In this document: one piece after another, positions 1 through 7,509 of the stretch
How the letters are laid out: each line of letters starts with the position of its first letter
How positions within the stretch are numbered: position 1 is the first letter of the stretch
Assembly (NCBI RefSeq): GCF_019745455.1
Contig: NZ_JAIETD010000077.1
Location: forward strand, 1 to 35,156
Direction of reading: 5' to 3'
Length of the DNA stretch: 35,156 nt
Source: Methylobacterium sp.
Lineage (GTDB): Bacteria > Pseudomonadota > Alphaproteobacteria > Rhizobiales > Beijerinckiaceae
The notes under the pieces: model-generated
The model's database searches: none
What the model was told of the DNA's origin: nothing
Seen by the model: the letters and a program-made list of their open reading frames with translations, nothing else
Translations under genes and position numbers: made by a program

Positions 1-189
1 AATTCCACCTCAGGCCGCCTGACCGATGGCCGCTCCAACTCCACCCCGAATTTCCACCTCATTGACGGACACGACCCATTCGTTTCTTCGGGCACTGCCT
101 TCGGGTGCCGGACGATGGCAGGTGCGGAGCATGATGCCGGGCTGGGTGAGCGTCCGTGATGACCGCCCGGCAGGCGGCATGACGGCACC

Positions 190-795
190 ATGAGCGCTAG
201 AGCGGGGAAGGCCGAGTTCCTTCGGCAGATCATGAGCCGCACGCGATCGGGCATCGGCGGCGTCGAGCCGCTGATGACGACGGACGACTTCGCCCGGGAC
301 AATGTCCGGATCGCCTGCGAAGCCATTCAGCTCGGCCTGATCCGTCCTCACTGGGACGCGGAATGGGGCGGCTACGAATTGCGGATCACGCGGGCGGGCA
401 AGCTCCTGCTCAACGGCCACATCGACGAAGCCGCGGCGGCGATCGACGCGGCGAGCAACATGGTCCGCATCTCGGGGCCGCCGCCCGAAGGGGCGCTCGG
501 CTCCATGCTCTATCCGAGCGGCCCCGGCATGCCGATCGAAGGCATGTCGGCACGCTTCTACGCTCCCGAGATGATGCGCGGGGTGGCCACGGGCCATCTG
601 CGGGTGGAGGACGGCACGATCCACGCCGTGGCCGATCCTGCAACCTCATCGGCGACCTGGGGCGTCAACGTCCACGCATCCATGGCCGGCGATACGAGGC
701 CGTCCAAGCGGCGGGCGGCACCCGTCGAGAAGACCGAGGCCGGCCTGCCGTCGAGCCGCGCGGCCCGGCACGTCGGCAACGGTCGCTCGTCCTGA
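190..795 (+). CDS. hypothetical protein, winged-helix-like N-terminal half
   Basis: A 201-residue protein that I do not recognise. Residues about 30-75 contain regular amphipathic helices followed by a short GGYELRIT strand pair and a TRAGKLLLNG segment, a pattern seen in small winged-helix or restriction-endonuclease-like N-termini; that is only a resemblance. The C-terminal 60 residues are low-complexity (Ser, Arg, Ala rich) and probably disordered. There is no signal peptide or membrane segment. No strong Shine-Dalgarno sequence precedes this ATG, and internal ATGs at 232 and 274 are alternatives. The amino-acid composition of the N-terminal two thirds looks like real protein, unlike the arginine-rich antisense frames here. 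It stands alone, more than 350 bp from the next clear gene. Confidence 0.6.
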   Translation: MSARAGKAEFLRQIMSRTRSGIGGVEPLMTTDDFARDNVRIACEAIQLGLIRPHWDAEWGGYELRITRAGKLLLNGHIDEAAAAIDAASNMVRISGPPPEGALGSMLYPSGPGMPIEGMSARFYAPEMMRGVATGHLRVEDGTIHAVADPATSSATWGVNVHASMAGDTRPSKRRAAPVEKTEAGLPSSRAARHVGNGRSS

Positions 796-1163
796 GACGG
801 GAGCCGCGGAGCGGTCACGCCGAGCCCTCGGCCCTCGCCCTCGGCCTAGCGACAGGGCTGCCGAGCGGGCCTCGGTGAAGTGCGGCGATGTGGGAGGCGA
901 TCTCCGGCGGGAGAGTGCCGCCATGGTCGACGCCGAAGGCGAAGTCGAGGGCAGGCGCCAAGCTGGACGCGAGCGCCTCGGAGACGGAGCGAGCGGAACC
1001 GTTCCGCCCGGATTCCGACGGGCTCGTCATGCGCAGGTAGGGTGGCGTGAGGGCGAGCATGGCTTCCGCAACGCTATGCGAGGTGCCTTCGCCGGCGGTC
1101 GGCCCGGACAGGCAGTGCAAGCTAGGCCGCGCCGGTTGAACCGGACCTGAAGGAAGAGAGCCG
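796..1163. other. gap between hypothetical gene and esterase
   Basis: This 368-base stretch between tail-to-tail genes shows no convincing terminator. It contains one doubtful minus-strand ORF, listed separately at 815-1060. It also holds a perfect 15-bp palindrome of 7-bp arms around a single C (GCGGAAC-C-GTTCCGC, 993-1007). No RNA gene, repeat array or mobile-element end was seen. Confidence 0.5.
815..1060 (-). CDS. doubtful small hypothetical ORF
   Basis: An open frame of about 81 residues reading from an ATG at 1060 (second ATG at 1030). The middle part, with SEALASSLAPALDFAFG and GTLPPEIASHIAALH, has a balanced helical composition unlike the Arg/Pro-rich shadow frames of this region, so it may be a real small protein. 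Neither start has a good ribosome-binding site, and the tail is arginine- and proline-rich. No family is recognised. It lies in the gap between two tail-to-tail genes on other frames. Confidence 0.3.
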   Translation of the reverse strand: MLALTPPYLRMTSPSESGRNGSARSVSEALASSLAPALDFAFGVDHGGTLPPEIASHIAALHRGPLGSPVARPRARAEGSA

Positions 1164-1859
1164 CTACTCCGTTACGCCGCCGTCGGTGAAGATGAAGTCC
1201 ACGGCCCGTGCCACGACCTCGGGCTGGTAGGCATGCGGTCCGTCGTACTCCACGGCCGTGACGTCGTAGCCTGCCTCGCCGAGGCGGGCCGCATGGACGC
1301 GGGCGCTGCGGTCGATGGGGATCTGCTCGTCGCGCGTGCCGTGGGAGATGAAGATCCGAGGCGCGCCCACCTGGATCGCCACCGACAGGAACCCCGCCGA
1401 GGATGCGACGACGTGGCTCGCGAGATCGCCGTTGGCGAGGCCGATCGAGAGAGCGTAGCTGCCCCCGTCGGAATGGCCCGCAAAGGCGAACCTGGCCGGA
1501 TCGAGGAGGAAGCGCGAGGCGACCTCCGAAAGGGCGAGGGCGAGCCGCTCGCGGTCGGGTCCGTGGCCGCCGATCACGAGATCCCAGGTCGGGAAGAGCG
1601 ATTGCGGCGCGAGGAGCAGGAAGCCGCGCTCGTTGGCATGCTCTTCCAGCATCGGCAGGATCTTCTCGGCGCTTCCCCCTCCCCCGTGGAACAGGACGAC
1701 GAGGGGGGCGGGCCTGCGTGAATCGATGCCGGGTGGCACGACCAGCACGGCGTCCCGCTTCGGGAACAGTTCAAGGGCGTTGCGGCCTGGCGGCAGGGAC
1801 GCCTGCGTCGGGAGTCGATGCGCGAAGCCGAGGCGGCCAGCGAGCGTGGGGTCGATCAT
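1164..1859 (-). CDS. alpha/beta-hydrolase, phospholipase/carboxylesterase-like
   Basis: A 231-residue predicted serine esterase. The visible catalytic machinery is an oxyanion-hole motif VLFHGGGG (residues 56-62), a nucleophile elbow GHSDGG with Ser130, a likely acid Asp177 in GTRDEQIP, and His209 in DGPHAYQPE. This order and spacing fit the phospholipase/carboxylesterase (poly-hydroxybutyrate-depolymerase-like) branch of alpha/beta hydrolases. No signal peptide is seen, so it is probably cytoplasmic. The start at 1859 is chosen because it begins 8 bp after the upstream SnoaL-like gene stops; the longer frame to 1928 would overlap that gene. It is the last gene of the osmC-snoaL-esterase operon. 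Its substrate cannot be told from the sequence. An operator-like site before osmC suggests co-regulation with the oxalate genes. Confidence 0.85.
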   Translation of the reverse strand: MIDPTLAGRLGFAHRLPTQASLPPGRNALELFPKRDAVLVVPPGIDSRRPAPLVVLFHGGGGSAEKILPMLEEHANERGFLLLAPQSLFPTWDLVIGGHGPDRERLALALSEVASRFLLDPARFAFAGHSDGGSYALSIGLANGDLASHVVASSAGFLSVAIQVGAPRIFISHGTRDEQIPIDRSARVHAARLGEAGYDVTAVEYDGPHAYQPEVVARAVDFIFTDGGVTE

Positions 1860-1867
1860 CGGCGGTC

Positions 1868-2245
1868 TCAGCCCGTCGCCGATGGGCTCGACGGCCTGAT
1901 CTTCAACTGGTCGATGATCCAGAGCCATCCGCCATCGGCCTGCTGCCTGGCGGTCTCGACCGAGAGCGTACCGTTCGGCAGGCGCGCGAAGGTCATGGCG
2001 ATCGCTCCGTTGCGGATCGCCGGCAGGGCGTCCACGGCCGGGAACTCGGACTTTCGCGAGAGCAGGTCGGTGTAGAATCGCCGGATCGCCTCGTGCCCCG
2101 TCGCCACGACGGGACCGACGGCGACCACTGCTTCGGGCTCGTAGAGTGCAACGAGACCCTCGACGTCGCCGGCATTGGCCCGTTCGTTGAACAGGCGCGC
2201 GAGATCCTCGGGCTCACTCGCGAAAGGTCTGTCTGTCGTCGTCAC
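1868..2245 (-). CDS. SnoaL-like / DUF4440-type nuclear transport factor 2 fold protein
   Basis: A 125-residue protein of the NTF2-like superfamily. It opens with a helix carrying LARLFNERANAGDVEGLVALYEP, then GHEAIRRFYTDLL, then alternating strands ending in GGWLWIIDQLKI. That is the usual order of a SnoaL-like fold, used either for small-molecule binding or as an isomerase or hydratase. The start is GTG at 2245, supported by GGAGG 8 bases upstream. The GTG overlaps the TGA of osmC (GTGA, 2242-2245), so translation is probably coupled. Enzymatic activity is unknown; such proteins often accompany hydrolases or peroxide-responsive genes. No signal peptide. Confidence 0.85.
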   Translation of the reverse strand: MTTTDRPFASEPEDLARLFNERANAGDVEGLVALYEPEAVVAVGPVVATGHEAIRRFYTDLLSRKSEFPAVDALPAIRNGAIAMTFARLPNGTLSVETARQQADGGWLWIIDQLKIRPSSPSATG

Positions 2246-2718
2246 GGCGCGTCCTCCAGGGTTGGCAGGATGGGTGAAGTCAGGAGCTTGCCCTCGCCGT
2301 CGCGGACGGCGACGGTCACCGGGATACCGGCCTGAACGCTCTCGGAGACGGTGCAGAACCGTTCGAACTGGGCGATCACCCGGTCGATGCGCGGCATCGC
2401 CTCCGCAGCGGCGCCCAAGCCGATCGCCACCTCGATGCCGCCGATGCGCAGGCGGCCCTCGCCGTTGCGCACGACCCGGCAGGTCGCCTCGGCCGAGAGG
2501 CCCTGTCCGTCCTGTTTGAACTTGGCCAAGGCGAAGACGAGGCTGGCGCAGAGGCAATTGGCAACGGCGGTGACGAGAAGCTGTTCGGGGAACGGGCCTT
2601 CTCCGTTGCCGATCGGCACGGCCTCGTCGACGAGTAGGGCCGGCAGGGCCTCACCGAAATCGACGGTGAACCGGAAGCCCTCGACCTGCGTGATCGTGAT
2701 GCGCGGGCTGTCGCCCAT
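2242..2718 (-). CDS. OsmC family peroxiredoxin-like protein
   Basis: A 158-residue OsmC/Ohr-type protein. Family members reduce organic or inorganic peroxides with a pair of cysteines. Here Cys55 or Cys57 lies in AVANCLCASL and Cys122 in ERFCTVSESV, the positions and contexts expected for the reactive pair. A substrate-site region GPFPEQLLVTA is also present. The ATG at 2718 has GAGAGG 7 bases upstream; the longer frame to 2886 would run through the operator and promoter and is rejected. It is first in a three-gene operon with the SnoaL-like and esterase genes. An 18-bp element identical to one upstream of oxc lies about 50 bp before the start. Its place in oxalate metabolism is inference: peroxide or thioester detoxification are possibilities. 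Confidence 0.88.
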   Translation of the reverse strand: MGDSPRITITQVEGFRFTVDFGEALPALLVDEAVPIGNGEGPFPEQLLVTAVANCLCASLVFALAKFKQDGQGLSAEATCRVVRNGEGRLRIGGIEVAIGLGAAAEAMPRIDRVIAQFERFCTVSESVQAGIPVTVAVRDGEGKLLTSPILPTLEDAP

Positions 2719-2769
2719 CTCGTTCCTCTCCCGTTCCGCTGGCCGGTTCGCTTGACAGCTCCGGACGCT

Positions 2770-2787
2770 TGGCATACCAAATACCAA
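2770..2787 (-). promoter_or_regulatory. operator-like element A (osmC operon)
   Basis: Plus strand reads TGGCATACCAAATACCAA, identical over 18 bp to the element at 9634-9651 before oxc. It can be read as an imperfect inverted repeat TGGCAT-N5-ATACCA, or as the tighter palindrome TTGG-CATA-CCAA (2769-2780). Both are plausible for a GntR/FCD repressor dimer. It ends 52 bp upstream of the osmC ATG. A TTGTTA, possibly a weak -35 box, lies just upstream on the minus strand. Confidence 0.6.
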
Positions 2788-2953
2788 TAACAAATCGTTC
2801 GAGAAAGCAAGTCTCGACAAAGCAAGTCTCGGCTTGGCCGAAAGGACGAGATCGAGGTTTAAATTCAAGGATAAATTGCCGATCATGACCTGGAGCGAGT
2901 TTTATGGTCATGTGTCGTGCAATAGCCAAGTTGAATAGCTGAGCTGTTTCACC

Positions 2954-2970
2954 GTCATGTTTTCCATGAC
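2954..2970. promoter_or_regulatory. inverted repeat upstream of PAS gene
   Basis: GTCATG-TTTTC-CATGAC is a perfect 6-5-6 inverted repeat 80 bp before the PAS gene ATG. The spacing is right for a dimeric regulator on adjacent major grooves. Nothing links it to a specific protein, and the half-site differs from the oxalate operator. Confidence 0.35.
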
Positions 2971-3050
2971 ACGTTGGCATCATAGGCGCAGAGTGTGAAT
3001 TGCGGCGCCGGCCACGTCATCTTCGGAGCAAGGGGATCTTTCGCCGAGCC

Positions 3051-3479
3051 ATGTCGCAGGCCATCGCACTGGATCAACTGGCGACCGCCATCGGCGATGC
3101 CGTCGTCGTGTCGGACCCGGACGGCGCGATCATCGTCTGGAATCCGGGCGCCGAGCGCATCTTCGGCTACGCCCCTGACGAGGCGATGGGCCGGTCCCTC
3201 GATTTGATCACGCCTGAACGCCACCGCCAGCGCCATTGGGATGGCTACGCCAAGACGATGCGCACCGGCGTCACCCGCTACGGCGCTGAATTGCTGCGGG
3301 TGCCGGCCCTGCACAAGGATGGGCACACGCTGTCGATCGCCTTCACCGTCGGCCTCCTCCATGGCGCCGACGGGACAGTCACCGGAATCGTCGCGGTGAT
3401 CCGCGACGAGACCAAACGATGGGCCGAGGAGCGCGGCATGCGCCAGCGCCTCGCCGAACTCGAATCCCGCGTCGCCTGA
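3051..3479 (+). CDS. stand-alone PAS domain sensor protein
   Basis: A 142-residue protein that is essentially one PAS domain. It shows the typical DAVVVSDPDGAIIVWNPGAERIFGY entry (the strand pair and helix around the cofactor pocket), GRSLDLITPERHR, and a terminal strand GTVTGIVAVIRDETKRW, then a short coiled C-terminal helix. No kinase, GGDEF, HTH or other output domain is present, so it must signal through a partner or act as a small-ligand binding protein. The ATG at 3051 starts just before the domain; the longer frame to 3000 adds an arginine-rich tail and is unlikely. It sits 115 bp upstream of frc on the same strand and could be co-transcribed. Bound ligand and partner are unknown. Confidence 0.85.
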   Translation: MSQAIALDQLATAIGDAVVVSDPDGAIIVWNPGAERIFGYAPDEAMGRSLDLITPERHRQRHWDGYAKTMRTGVTRYGAELLRVPALHKDGHTLSIAFTVGLLHGADGTVTGIVAVIRDETKRWAEERGMRQRLAELESRVA

Positions 3480-3594
3480 AGGCGCGATGGAACCGCCAGG
3501 AGCTGGCTAACACCACGATCCGGATCCAACCGGGCACCGAAGTTCAGGACCTAACCAGAACCGTCTTTCGACACCGATCAGGGAGAACGTCACC

Positions 3595-4845
3595 ATGAGC
3601 AAGCCGCTCGAGGGCATCAAGATCATCGATTTCACCCACGTCCAGGCCGGCCCGGCCTGCACGCAGCTGCTGGCTTGGTTCGGCGCCGACGTGATCAAGG
3701 TCGAGCGCCCGGGTTCCGGCGACGTGACGCGGACCCAGCTCCGCCACATCGAGGACGCGGACGCGCTCTATTTCACCATGCTCAACTCGAACAAGCGCTC
3801 CCTGACCCTCGACACCAAGACCCCCGAGGGCAAGGAGGTGCTCGAGAAGCTGATCCGCGAATCCGACGTCATGGTCGAGAATTTCGGCCCCGGGGCGCTG
3901 GACCGGATGGGCTTCTCCTGGGCGCGCATCCAGGAACTCAATTCGGGCATGATCCTCGCCTCGGTGAAGGGCTTCTCGGACGGCCACCATTACGAGGACC
4001 TGAAGGTCTACGAGAACGTCGCCCAATGCGCCGGCGGCGCCGCCTCCACCACCGGCTTCTGGGACGGTCCGCCCACCGTCAGCGCCGCGGCGCTCGGTGA
4101 TTCCAACACCGGCATGCATCTCGCCATCGGCATCCTCACGGCGCTGCATCACAAGAACAAGACCGGCAAGGGCCAGAAGGTCGCCGTCTCGATGCAGGAT
4201 TCGGTGCTCAACCTCTGCCGCGTGAAGCTGCGCGACCAGCAGCGCCTCGATGCTCTGGGCTACCTCGAGGAGTACCCTCAGTACCCGCACGGCGAGTTCA
4301 CGGACGTGGTGCCGCGCGGCGGCAATGCCGGCGGCGGCGGACAGCCGGGCTGGGTGCTGAAGTGCAAGGGCTGGCAGACCGACCCGAACGCCTACATCTA
4401 CTTCACGATCCAGGGCCATGCCTGGGCCCCGATCTGCAAGGCGATCGGTAAGCCGGAATGGGAGAACGATCCGGCCTACAGCACCGCCCGGGCCCGCCAG
4501 GACAAGATCATGGACATCTTCGGCACGATCGAAGACTGGCTCGCCGACAAGACCAAGTTCGAGGCGGTCGACATCCTGCGCAAGTTCGACATCCCGTGCT
4601 CGCCGGTTCTGTCGATGAAGGAGATCGCTGCCGATCCGTCGCTGCGCGCCAGCGGCACCGTGGTCGAGGTGCAGCACCCGAAGCTCGGCTCGTACCTGAC
4701 CGTTGGCAGCCCGATCAAGTTCTCGGACATGAGCGTCGAGGTGAAGGCGTCGCCGCTGCTCGGCGAGCATACCGATGAGGTCCTCCTCGATCTCGGCTAC
4801 ACCCAACAGCAGATCGAGCAACTGCATCAGTCCAAGGCGGTCTGA
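3595..4845 (+). CDS. frc: formyl-CoA:oxalate CoA-transferase
   Basis: A 416-residue family III CoA-transferase that transfers CoA from formyl-CoA to oxalate, giving oxalyl-CoA and formate in the cytoplasm. The identity is clear: [13 protein letters not shown] near the N-terminus with Gln17, LYFTM with Tyr59, the catalytic aspartate in [10 protein letters not shown] at exactly residue 169 (the Oxalobacter numbering), the mobile glycine loop [10 protein letters not shown], and the [12 protein letters not shown] end. By recalled alignment, the active-site Trp48 of the Oxalobacter enzyme is Gln48 here. The ATG has GGGAGAAC upstream. The length fits the family (about 416-428). It is preceded by the PAS gene and followed by a strong terminator, so it is the end of its transcript. 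This is the more canonical of two copies in the window. Confidence 0.96.
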   Translation: MSKPLEGIKIIDFTHVQAGPACTQLLAWFGADVIKVERPGSGDVTRTQLRHIEDADALYFTMLNSNKRSLTLDTKTPEGKEVLEKLIRESDVMVENFGPGALDRMGFSWARIQELNSGMILASVKGFSDGHHYEDLKVYENVAQCAGGAASTTGFWDGPPTVSAAALGDSNTGMHLAIGILTALHHKNKTGKGQKVAVSMQDSVLNLCRVKLRDQQRLDALGYLEEYPQYPHGEFTDVVPRGGNAGGGGQPGWVLKCKGWQTDPNAYIYFTIQGHAWAPICKAIGKPEWENDPAYSTARARQDKIMDIFGTIEDWLADKTKFEAVDILRKFDIPCSPVLSMKEIAADPSLRASGTVVEVQHPKLGSYLTVGSPIKFSDMSVEVKASPLLGEHTDEVLLDLGYTQQQIEQLHQSKAV

Positions 4846-4866
4846 GGCCTGATCAGGTCGATTGCG

Positions 4867-4904
4867 AAAGAAGGCGGTGCGTCGCGAGACGCGCCGCCTT
4901 CTTT
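4867..4904 (+). terminator. intrinsic terminator after frc
   Basis: A 17-bp stem (4867-4883 with 4888-4904, one G-U pair) closed by a GCGA tetraloop, GC-rich in the middle and ending in CTTCTTTGTT on the plus strand. It begins 21 bases after the frc stop codon. Because the arms start with AAAGAAGG it could also work weakly on the minus strand. Confidence 0.85.
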
Positions 4905-5003
4905 GTTGAGGGTCCCTCGACAATCATGAACCGCTCGCGCTTCGGCTCGCTGCCAATCCCCCTTCGCGGTCTCCACATCAGCAGGATATCTCCAGACGTC
5001 GCA

Positions 5004-5028
5004 TTGACACTAGGTATGACGAATACCA
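5004..5028 (+). promoter_or_regulatory. promoter -35 plus operator-like element B (CBS gene)
   Basis: A consensus TTGACA at 5004-5009 is followed after CT by AGGTAT-GACGA-ATACCA (5012-5028), a 6-5-6 inverted repeat filling the -35/-10 spacer. The oxc promoter has the same arrangement on the other strand (TTGACA, CT, TGGTAT-N5-ATGCCA). An additional perfect palindrome TTTGG-A-CCAAA lies at 5030-5040. The CBS gene ATG is 41 bp beyond the repeat. A clear -10 hexamer is not seen. Confidence 0.65.
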
Positions 5029-5068
5029 GTTTGGACCAAACAAGAACGCGATCATCGGAGGATCGCAG

Positions 5069-5470
5069 ATGGATGCGAACCGAGAGTTCGTCGGCTGCGC
5101 CGCCGAGGTGCAATATATCCGGATGGGCCGCCCGGTTCGGGACGCCATGCGGCTTCTCGCGACGCCGGAAATCGGCGGCCTCGCGGTCATCGACGGGGCG
5201 AGGCAGGAAGAGGCCGCGATCATCGGCATCTTGACCGAACGCGACGACTTCCGGGCACTGGCTGCCGGCGGCCTCCAAGTCCTCGACGGCCTCGTCGGCA
5301 TGCGCGCCAAAACGGATTTCCTGAGCGTCGACGTCGGCTTGGATCGGGCGGGCCGCCTCAGGCAGTTCTGTGCCCACGGGACCGATCACCTCGCCGTCAT
5401 GGACGGCCTTTGCTTGGACTCGGTCCAGAGCATCTGGGACTGCCTCGCCGATACGCGGCCGACGGCATGA
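5069..5470 (+). CDS. CBS-domain protein
   Basis: A 133-residue protein with one clear CBS motif (residues about 20-67: VRDAMRLLATPEIGGLAVID then IIGILTERDDFRAL) and a second, more degenerate one (about 76-125, ending TDHLAVMDG). CBS pairs bind adenosine nucleotides or related ligands and usually regulate a partner. No catalytic or DNA-binding domain is attached. The ATG at 5069 has GGAGG 7 bases upstream. The gene is monocistronic, with its own promoter and operator-like element shared with oxc, which ties it to the oxalate regulon. Possible jobs are sensing AMP/ATP or CoA status for Frc/Oxc; this is inference. Confidence 0.85.
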   Translation: MDANREFVGCAAEVQYIRMGRPVRDAMRLLATPEIGGLAVIDGARQEEAAIIGILTERDDFRALAAGGLQVLDGLVGMRAKTDFLSVDVGLDRAGRLRQFCAHGTDHLAVMDGLCLDSVQSIWDCLADTRPTA

Positions 5471-5601
5471 CGTCGAGGCGGGAGCGAGGCCGTCACGACG
5501 TCGCAATCCGATCCGCGCATCCCGTGTCAAGCGGAAGCCGGACGGTCACGATGCGACGGTCGGCACGACTTGTCACTGATGCGCATGTTGACCGTGAATC
5601 G

Positions 5602-5648
5602 TTGTTGCTGCTATCGAAAAAGACATAATTACTAACTTGGTCTACCTA
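5602..5648 (+). promoter_or_regulatory. possible promoter and weak operator before 5735 gene
   Basis: TTGTTG (5602-5607) and CATAAT (5624-5629) with a 16-bp spacer form a fair sigma-70-type promoter. Just downstream, TTGG-TCTA-CCTA (5637-5648) is a near relative of the TTGG-CATA-CCAA palindrome before osmC, placed where a repressor could block initiation. The match is imperfect. Confidence 0.35.
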
Positions 5649-5734
5649 GACGGCAACGAATACGTTTGCAATTTTCGGACGTGATTGAAATTTAGGCTTC
5701 AGCGGCCAGTGGCCGGAACGGAAAGTGCCATCCG

Positions 5735-6016
5735 ATGCGTTATCTGGCGATCCTCGACTGCCCCGTGATCTTCAGCGGCGAGAACACCTACTCGATGACC
5801 AGCATCGATATGTGCCCGTCCGTCGGAATCGCCCGCGGGTTGATCAGCCGCCACATCAAGGTGGTGGACGCACGTGTGCTCCTCGTCAGTATCTGGAGCG
5901 ATGAGGCCGCCAGCAAGGCCTATTTCGATGCGGAGTGGTACGAGCGCGCCGCGGCCCTGTGGGGCGACGATTATCAGCTTCGGCTCGAAGCGATCGACGA
6001 GACCAACGTCGCCTGA
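5735..6016 (+). CDS. small ferredoxin-like alpha/beta-barrel protein (ABM/EthD-like)
   Basis: A 93-residue protein with a strand-helix-strand pattern. The C-terminal half, DARVLLVSIWSDEAASKAY followed by WYERAAALWG and DYQLRLEAI, is what one sees in antibiotic-biosynthesis-monooxygenase-like or EthD/DUF1330-like dimeric barrels: a strand, a helix bearing aromatic residues, then a last strand. No catalytic residues can be assigned. Such proteins act as cofactor-free oxygenases, isomerases or stress proteins. The ATG has a GGAACGGAAAG purine stretch upstream. It lies between the CBS gene and the convergent frc paralogue, with a terminator just beyond its stop. Confidence 0.7.
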   Translation: MRYLAILDCPVIFSGENTYSMTSIDMCPSVGIARGLISRHIKVVDARVLLVSIWSDEAASKAYFDAEWYERAAALWGDDYQLRLEAIDETNVA

Positions 6017-6030
6017 GCCCACGCAAAAAG

Positions 6031-6058
6031 GCGCGGCCTCGATGGGTCGAGGCCGCGC
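6031..6058 (-). terminator. terminator after the frc paralogue
   Basis: A perfect 12-bp GC-rich stem (6031-6042 with 6047-6058) with a 4-base loop. On the minus strand it is followed by CTTTTTG, so it terminates the oxc-frc2 transcript. It also sits 15 bases after the plus-strand gene and may stop both. Confidence 0.85.
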
Positions 6059-6146
6059 GAGGTGGGAGGGCTTGGGCTGGTCCCCGATCCCCGAGGGAAC
6101 CCGTCGGTCCTCGAGGGTCCGTGACCCCCGAGGCGTGGCTCACCGC

Positions 6147-7424
6147 CTATTCGGCGGCGATTCTCTGAACCGTTCCGATCGCGCCGGATTCCGCGATCTT
6201 GAGGCATTCGGCGTCGGAATAGCCGAGGACGTCGCGCAGGATCTCGTCTGTATGCTCGCCGAGAAGGGGAGAGCGGGTGATCTCGGTGGCGCTCGCCGAC
6301 AGCCGGATTGGGTTTCCGACGGTAAGGTACGGTCCGCGGGTCGGGTGGTCGACCTCCACGATGGTTCCGGAGCGGCGCAGCGACTCGTCCTCGGCGATCT
6401 CCTTCATCGACAGGATCGGGCCACAGGGGACGTGGAGCGCGTTGAGGGTTTCCATCGCCTCGAACTTGGTCTTGGACATCGTCCAGGCCTCGATCCGCGT
6501 GAAGATCTCGTTGAGGTGCGGCAGCCGCGCTTTCGGGGTCGCGTAGTCCGGATGGGTCTTCCAGCCCGGCTCGCCGATGACGTTGCAGATCTCGCCCCAG
6601 ACCGCGCCCTGGGTGATGAAGTAGAGGTAGGCGTTAGGATCCGTCTCCCAGCCCTTACACTTGAGGATGCGGCCTGGCTGGCCGCCGCCGGAATCGTTCC
6701 CGGCGCGCGGAACGGAATCACCGAAGGGAATGCCCTCGCCGAACTGGCTGTATTCCTCGAGGGGGCCGCGCTCGAGACGCTGCTGGTCGCGCAGCTTCAC
6801 ACGGCAGAGGTTCAGAACCCCATCCTGCATCGCGCAATCGACCCGCTGGCCGAGGCCCGTATGGGTGCGCTGGAACAGGGCGGTGACGATGCCGAGCGCC
6901 AGGTGCAGCCCCGTGCCGGAATCGCCGATCTGCGCGCCCGACACCATCGGGATGTCCGTGCGGAAACCCGTGGTCGAGGCGGCGCCGCCGACGCATTGGG
7001 CGACGTTCTCGTAGACCTTGCAGCTCTCGTAGGCTCCCGGACCGAAACCCTTCACCGAAGCGAGGATCATGCGCGGGTTGGCGGCCTGGATCGCCTCCCA
7101 GGTCAGGCCCATCCGGTCGAGGGCGCCGGGCGCGAAGTTCTCGACGAGAACGTCGCATTCCTTCACGAGGCGCCACATCACCTCGATGCCCGTCTGGGTC
7201 TTGGTGTTCAGGGTGATGGACCGCTTGTTGTGGTTCAGCATCGTGAAGTAGAGGCTGTCCACGTCGGGCAGGTCCTGGAGCTGCTGGCGCGTCGCATCGC
7301 CCGCGCCCGGCCGCTCGACCTTGATCACGTCCGCCCCGAACCAAGCCAGCATCTGCGTGCAGGCCGGACCCGACTGGACATGGGTGAAGTCGAGGATCTT
7401 GATGCCGTCGAGAGCCTTGCTCAT
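6147..7424 (-). CDS. formyl-CoA:oxalate CoA-transferase paralogue
   Basis: A 425-residue family III CoA-transferase clearly related to the frc at 3595. Shared blocks are [29 protein letters not shown], split here as [13 protein letters not shown] and [10 protein letters not shown], the catalytic aspartate in [10 protein letters not shown] (Asp168, one residue short because of a deletion before CKVYENV), Gln17, Tyr59 and Gln48. It differs in the glycine loop, [10 protein letters not shown] instead of [10 protein letters not shown], and has a longer C-terminal tail ending GTVQRIAAE. The start has GGGAG upstream. It follows oxc by 85 bp on the same strand with a hairpin between. It may be a second Frc with different kinetics or use another acid or CoA donor (for example succinyl-CoA); sequence alone cannot decide. 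Confidence 0.88.
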   Translation of the reverse strand: MSKALDGIKILDFTHVQSGPACTQMLAWFGADVIKVERPGAGDATRQQLQDLPDVDSLYFTMLNHNKRSITLNTKTQTGIEVMWRLVKECDVLVENFAPGALDRMGLTWEAIQAANPRMILASVKGFGPGAYESCKVYENVAQCVGGAASTTGFRTDIPMVSGAQIGDSGTGLHLALGIVTALFQRTHTGLGQRVDCAMQDGVLNLCRVKLRDQQRLERGPLEEYSQFGEGIPFGDSVPRAGNDSGGGQPGRILKCKGWETDPNAYLYFITQGAVWGEICNVIGEPGWKTHPDYATPKARLPHLNEIFTRIEAWTMSKTKFEAMETLNALHVPCGPILSMKEIAEDESLRRSGTIVEVDHPTRGPYLTVGNPIRLSASATEITRSPLLGEHTDEILRDVLGYSDAECLKIAESGAIGTVQRIAAE

Positions 7425-7467
7425 GGGATGCTCCCAGGTGGGATGGCGTTGGCGGAAATCGACGCGC

Positions 7468-7501
7468 GGCGCTTCCCTCCCCCGAAGGGGAGGGAAGCGC
7501 C
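7468..7501 (-). other. strong hairpin between oxc and frc paralogue
   Basis: A perfect 15-bp inverted repeat (GGCGCTTCCCTCCCC and its complement) with a CGAA loop, starting 8 bases after the oxc stop on the minus strand. No T-run follows in either direction, so it is more likely an mRNA 3'-end stabiliser, an attenuator, or a dispersed intergenic repeat than a full terminator. It would favour higher oxc than frc2 transcript. Confidence 0.6.
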
Positions 7502-7509
7502 CTAGGCGA

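Larger units (their letters stand above)
2719..3050. other. divergent intergenic region osmC / PAS gene
   Basis: This 332-base AT-richer stretch separates the minus-strand osmC operon from the plus-strand PAS gene. It contains the operator-like element at 2770-2787 near osmC and an inverted repeat GTCATG-N5-CATGAC at 2954-2970 on the PAS side, followed by a TTGGCAT half-site at 2974-2980. No coding ORF with credible composition and no terminator were seen. Confidence 0.6.

Noticed and set aside
993..1007. 15-bp palindrome GCGGAAC-C-GTTCCGC
   Set aside because: No gene start near it on either strand that would make it an operator, and it lies in a doubtful ORF; chance occurrence in GC-rich DNA is possible.
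5714..5740. GGAAC-N18-CGTT, resembling a general stress (EcfG) promoter
   Set aside because: It overlaps the ATG of the 5735 gene, so transcription would start inside the coding region, and the spacer is longer than usual.
5874..7505. 543-residue plus-strand ORF opposite the frc paralogue
   Set aside because: Shadow; its start lies inside the 5735 gene and it covers the terminator and antisense of frc2.
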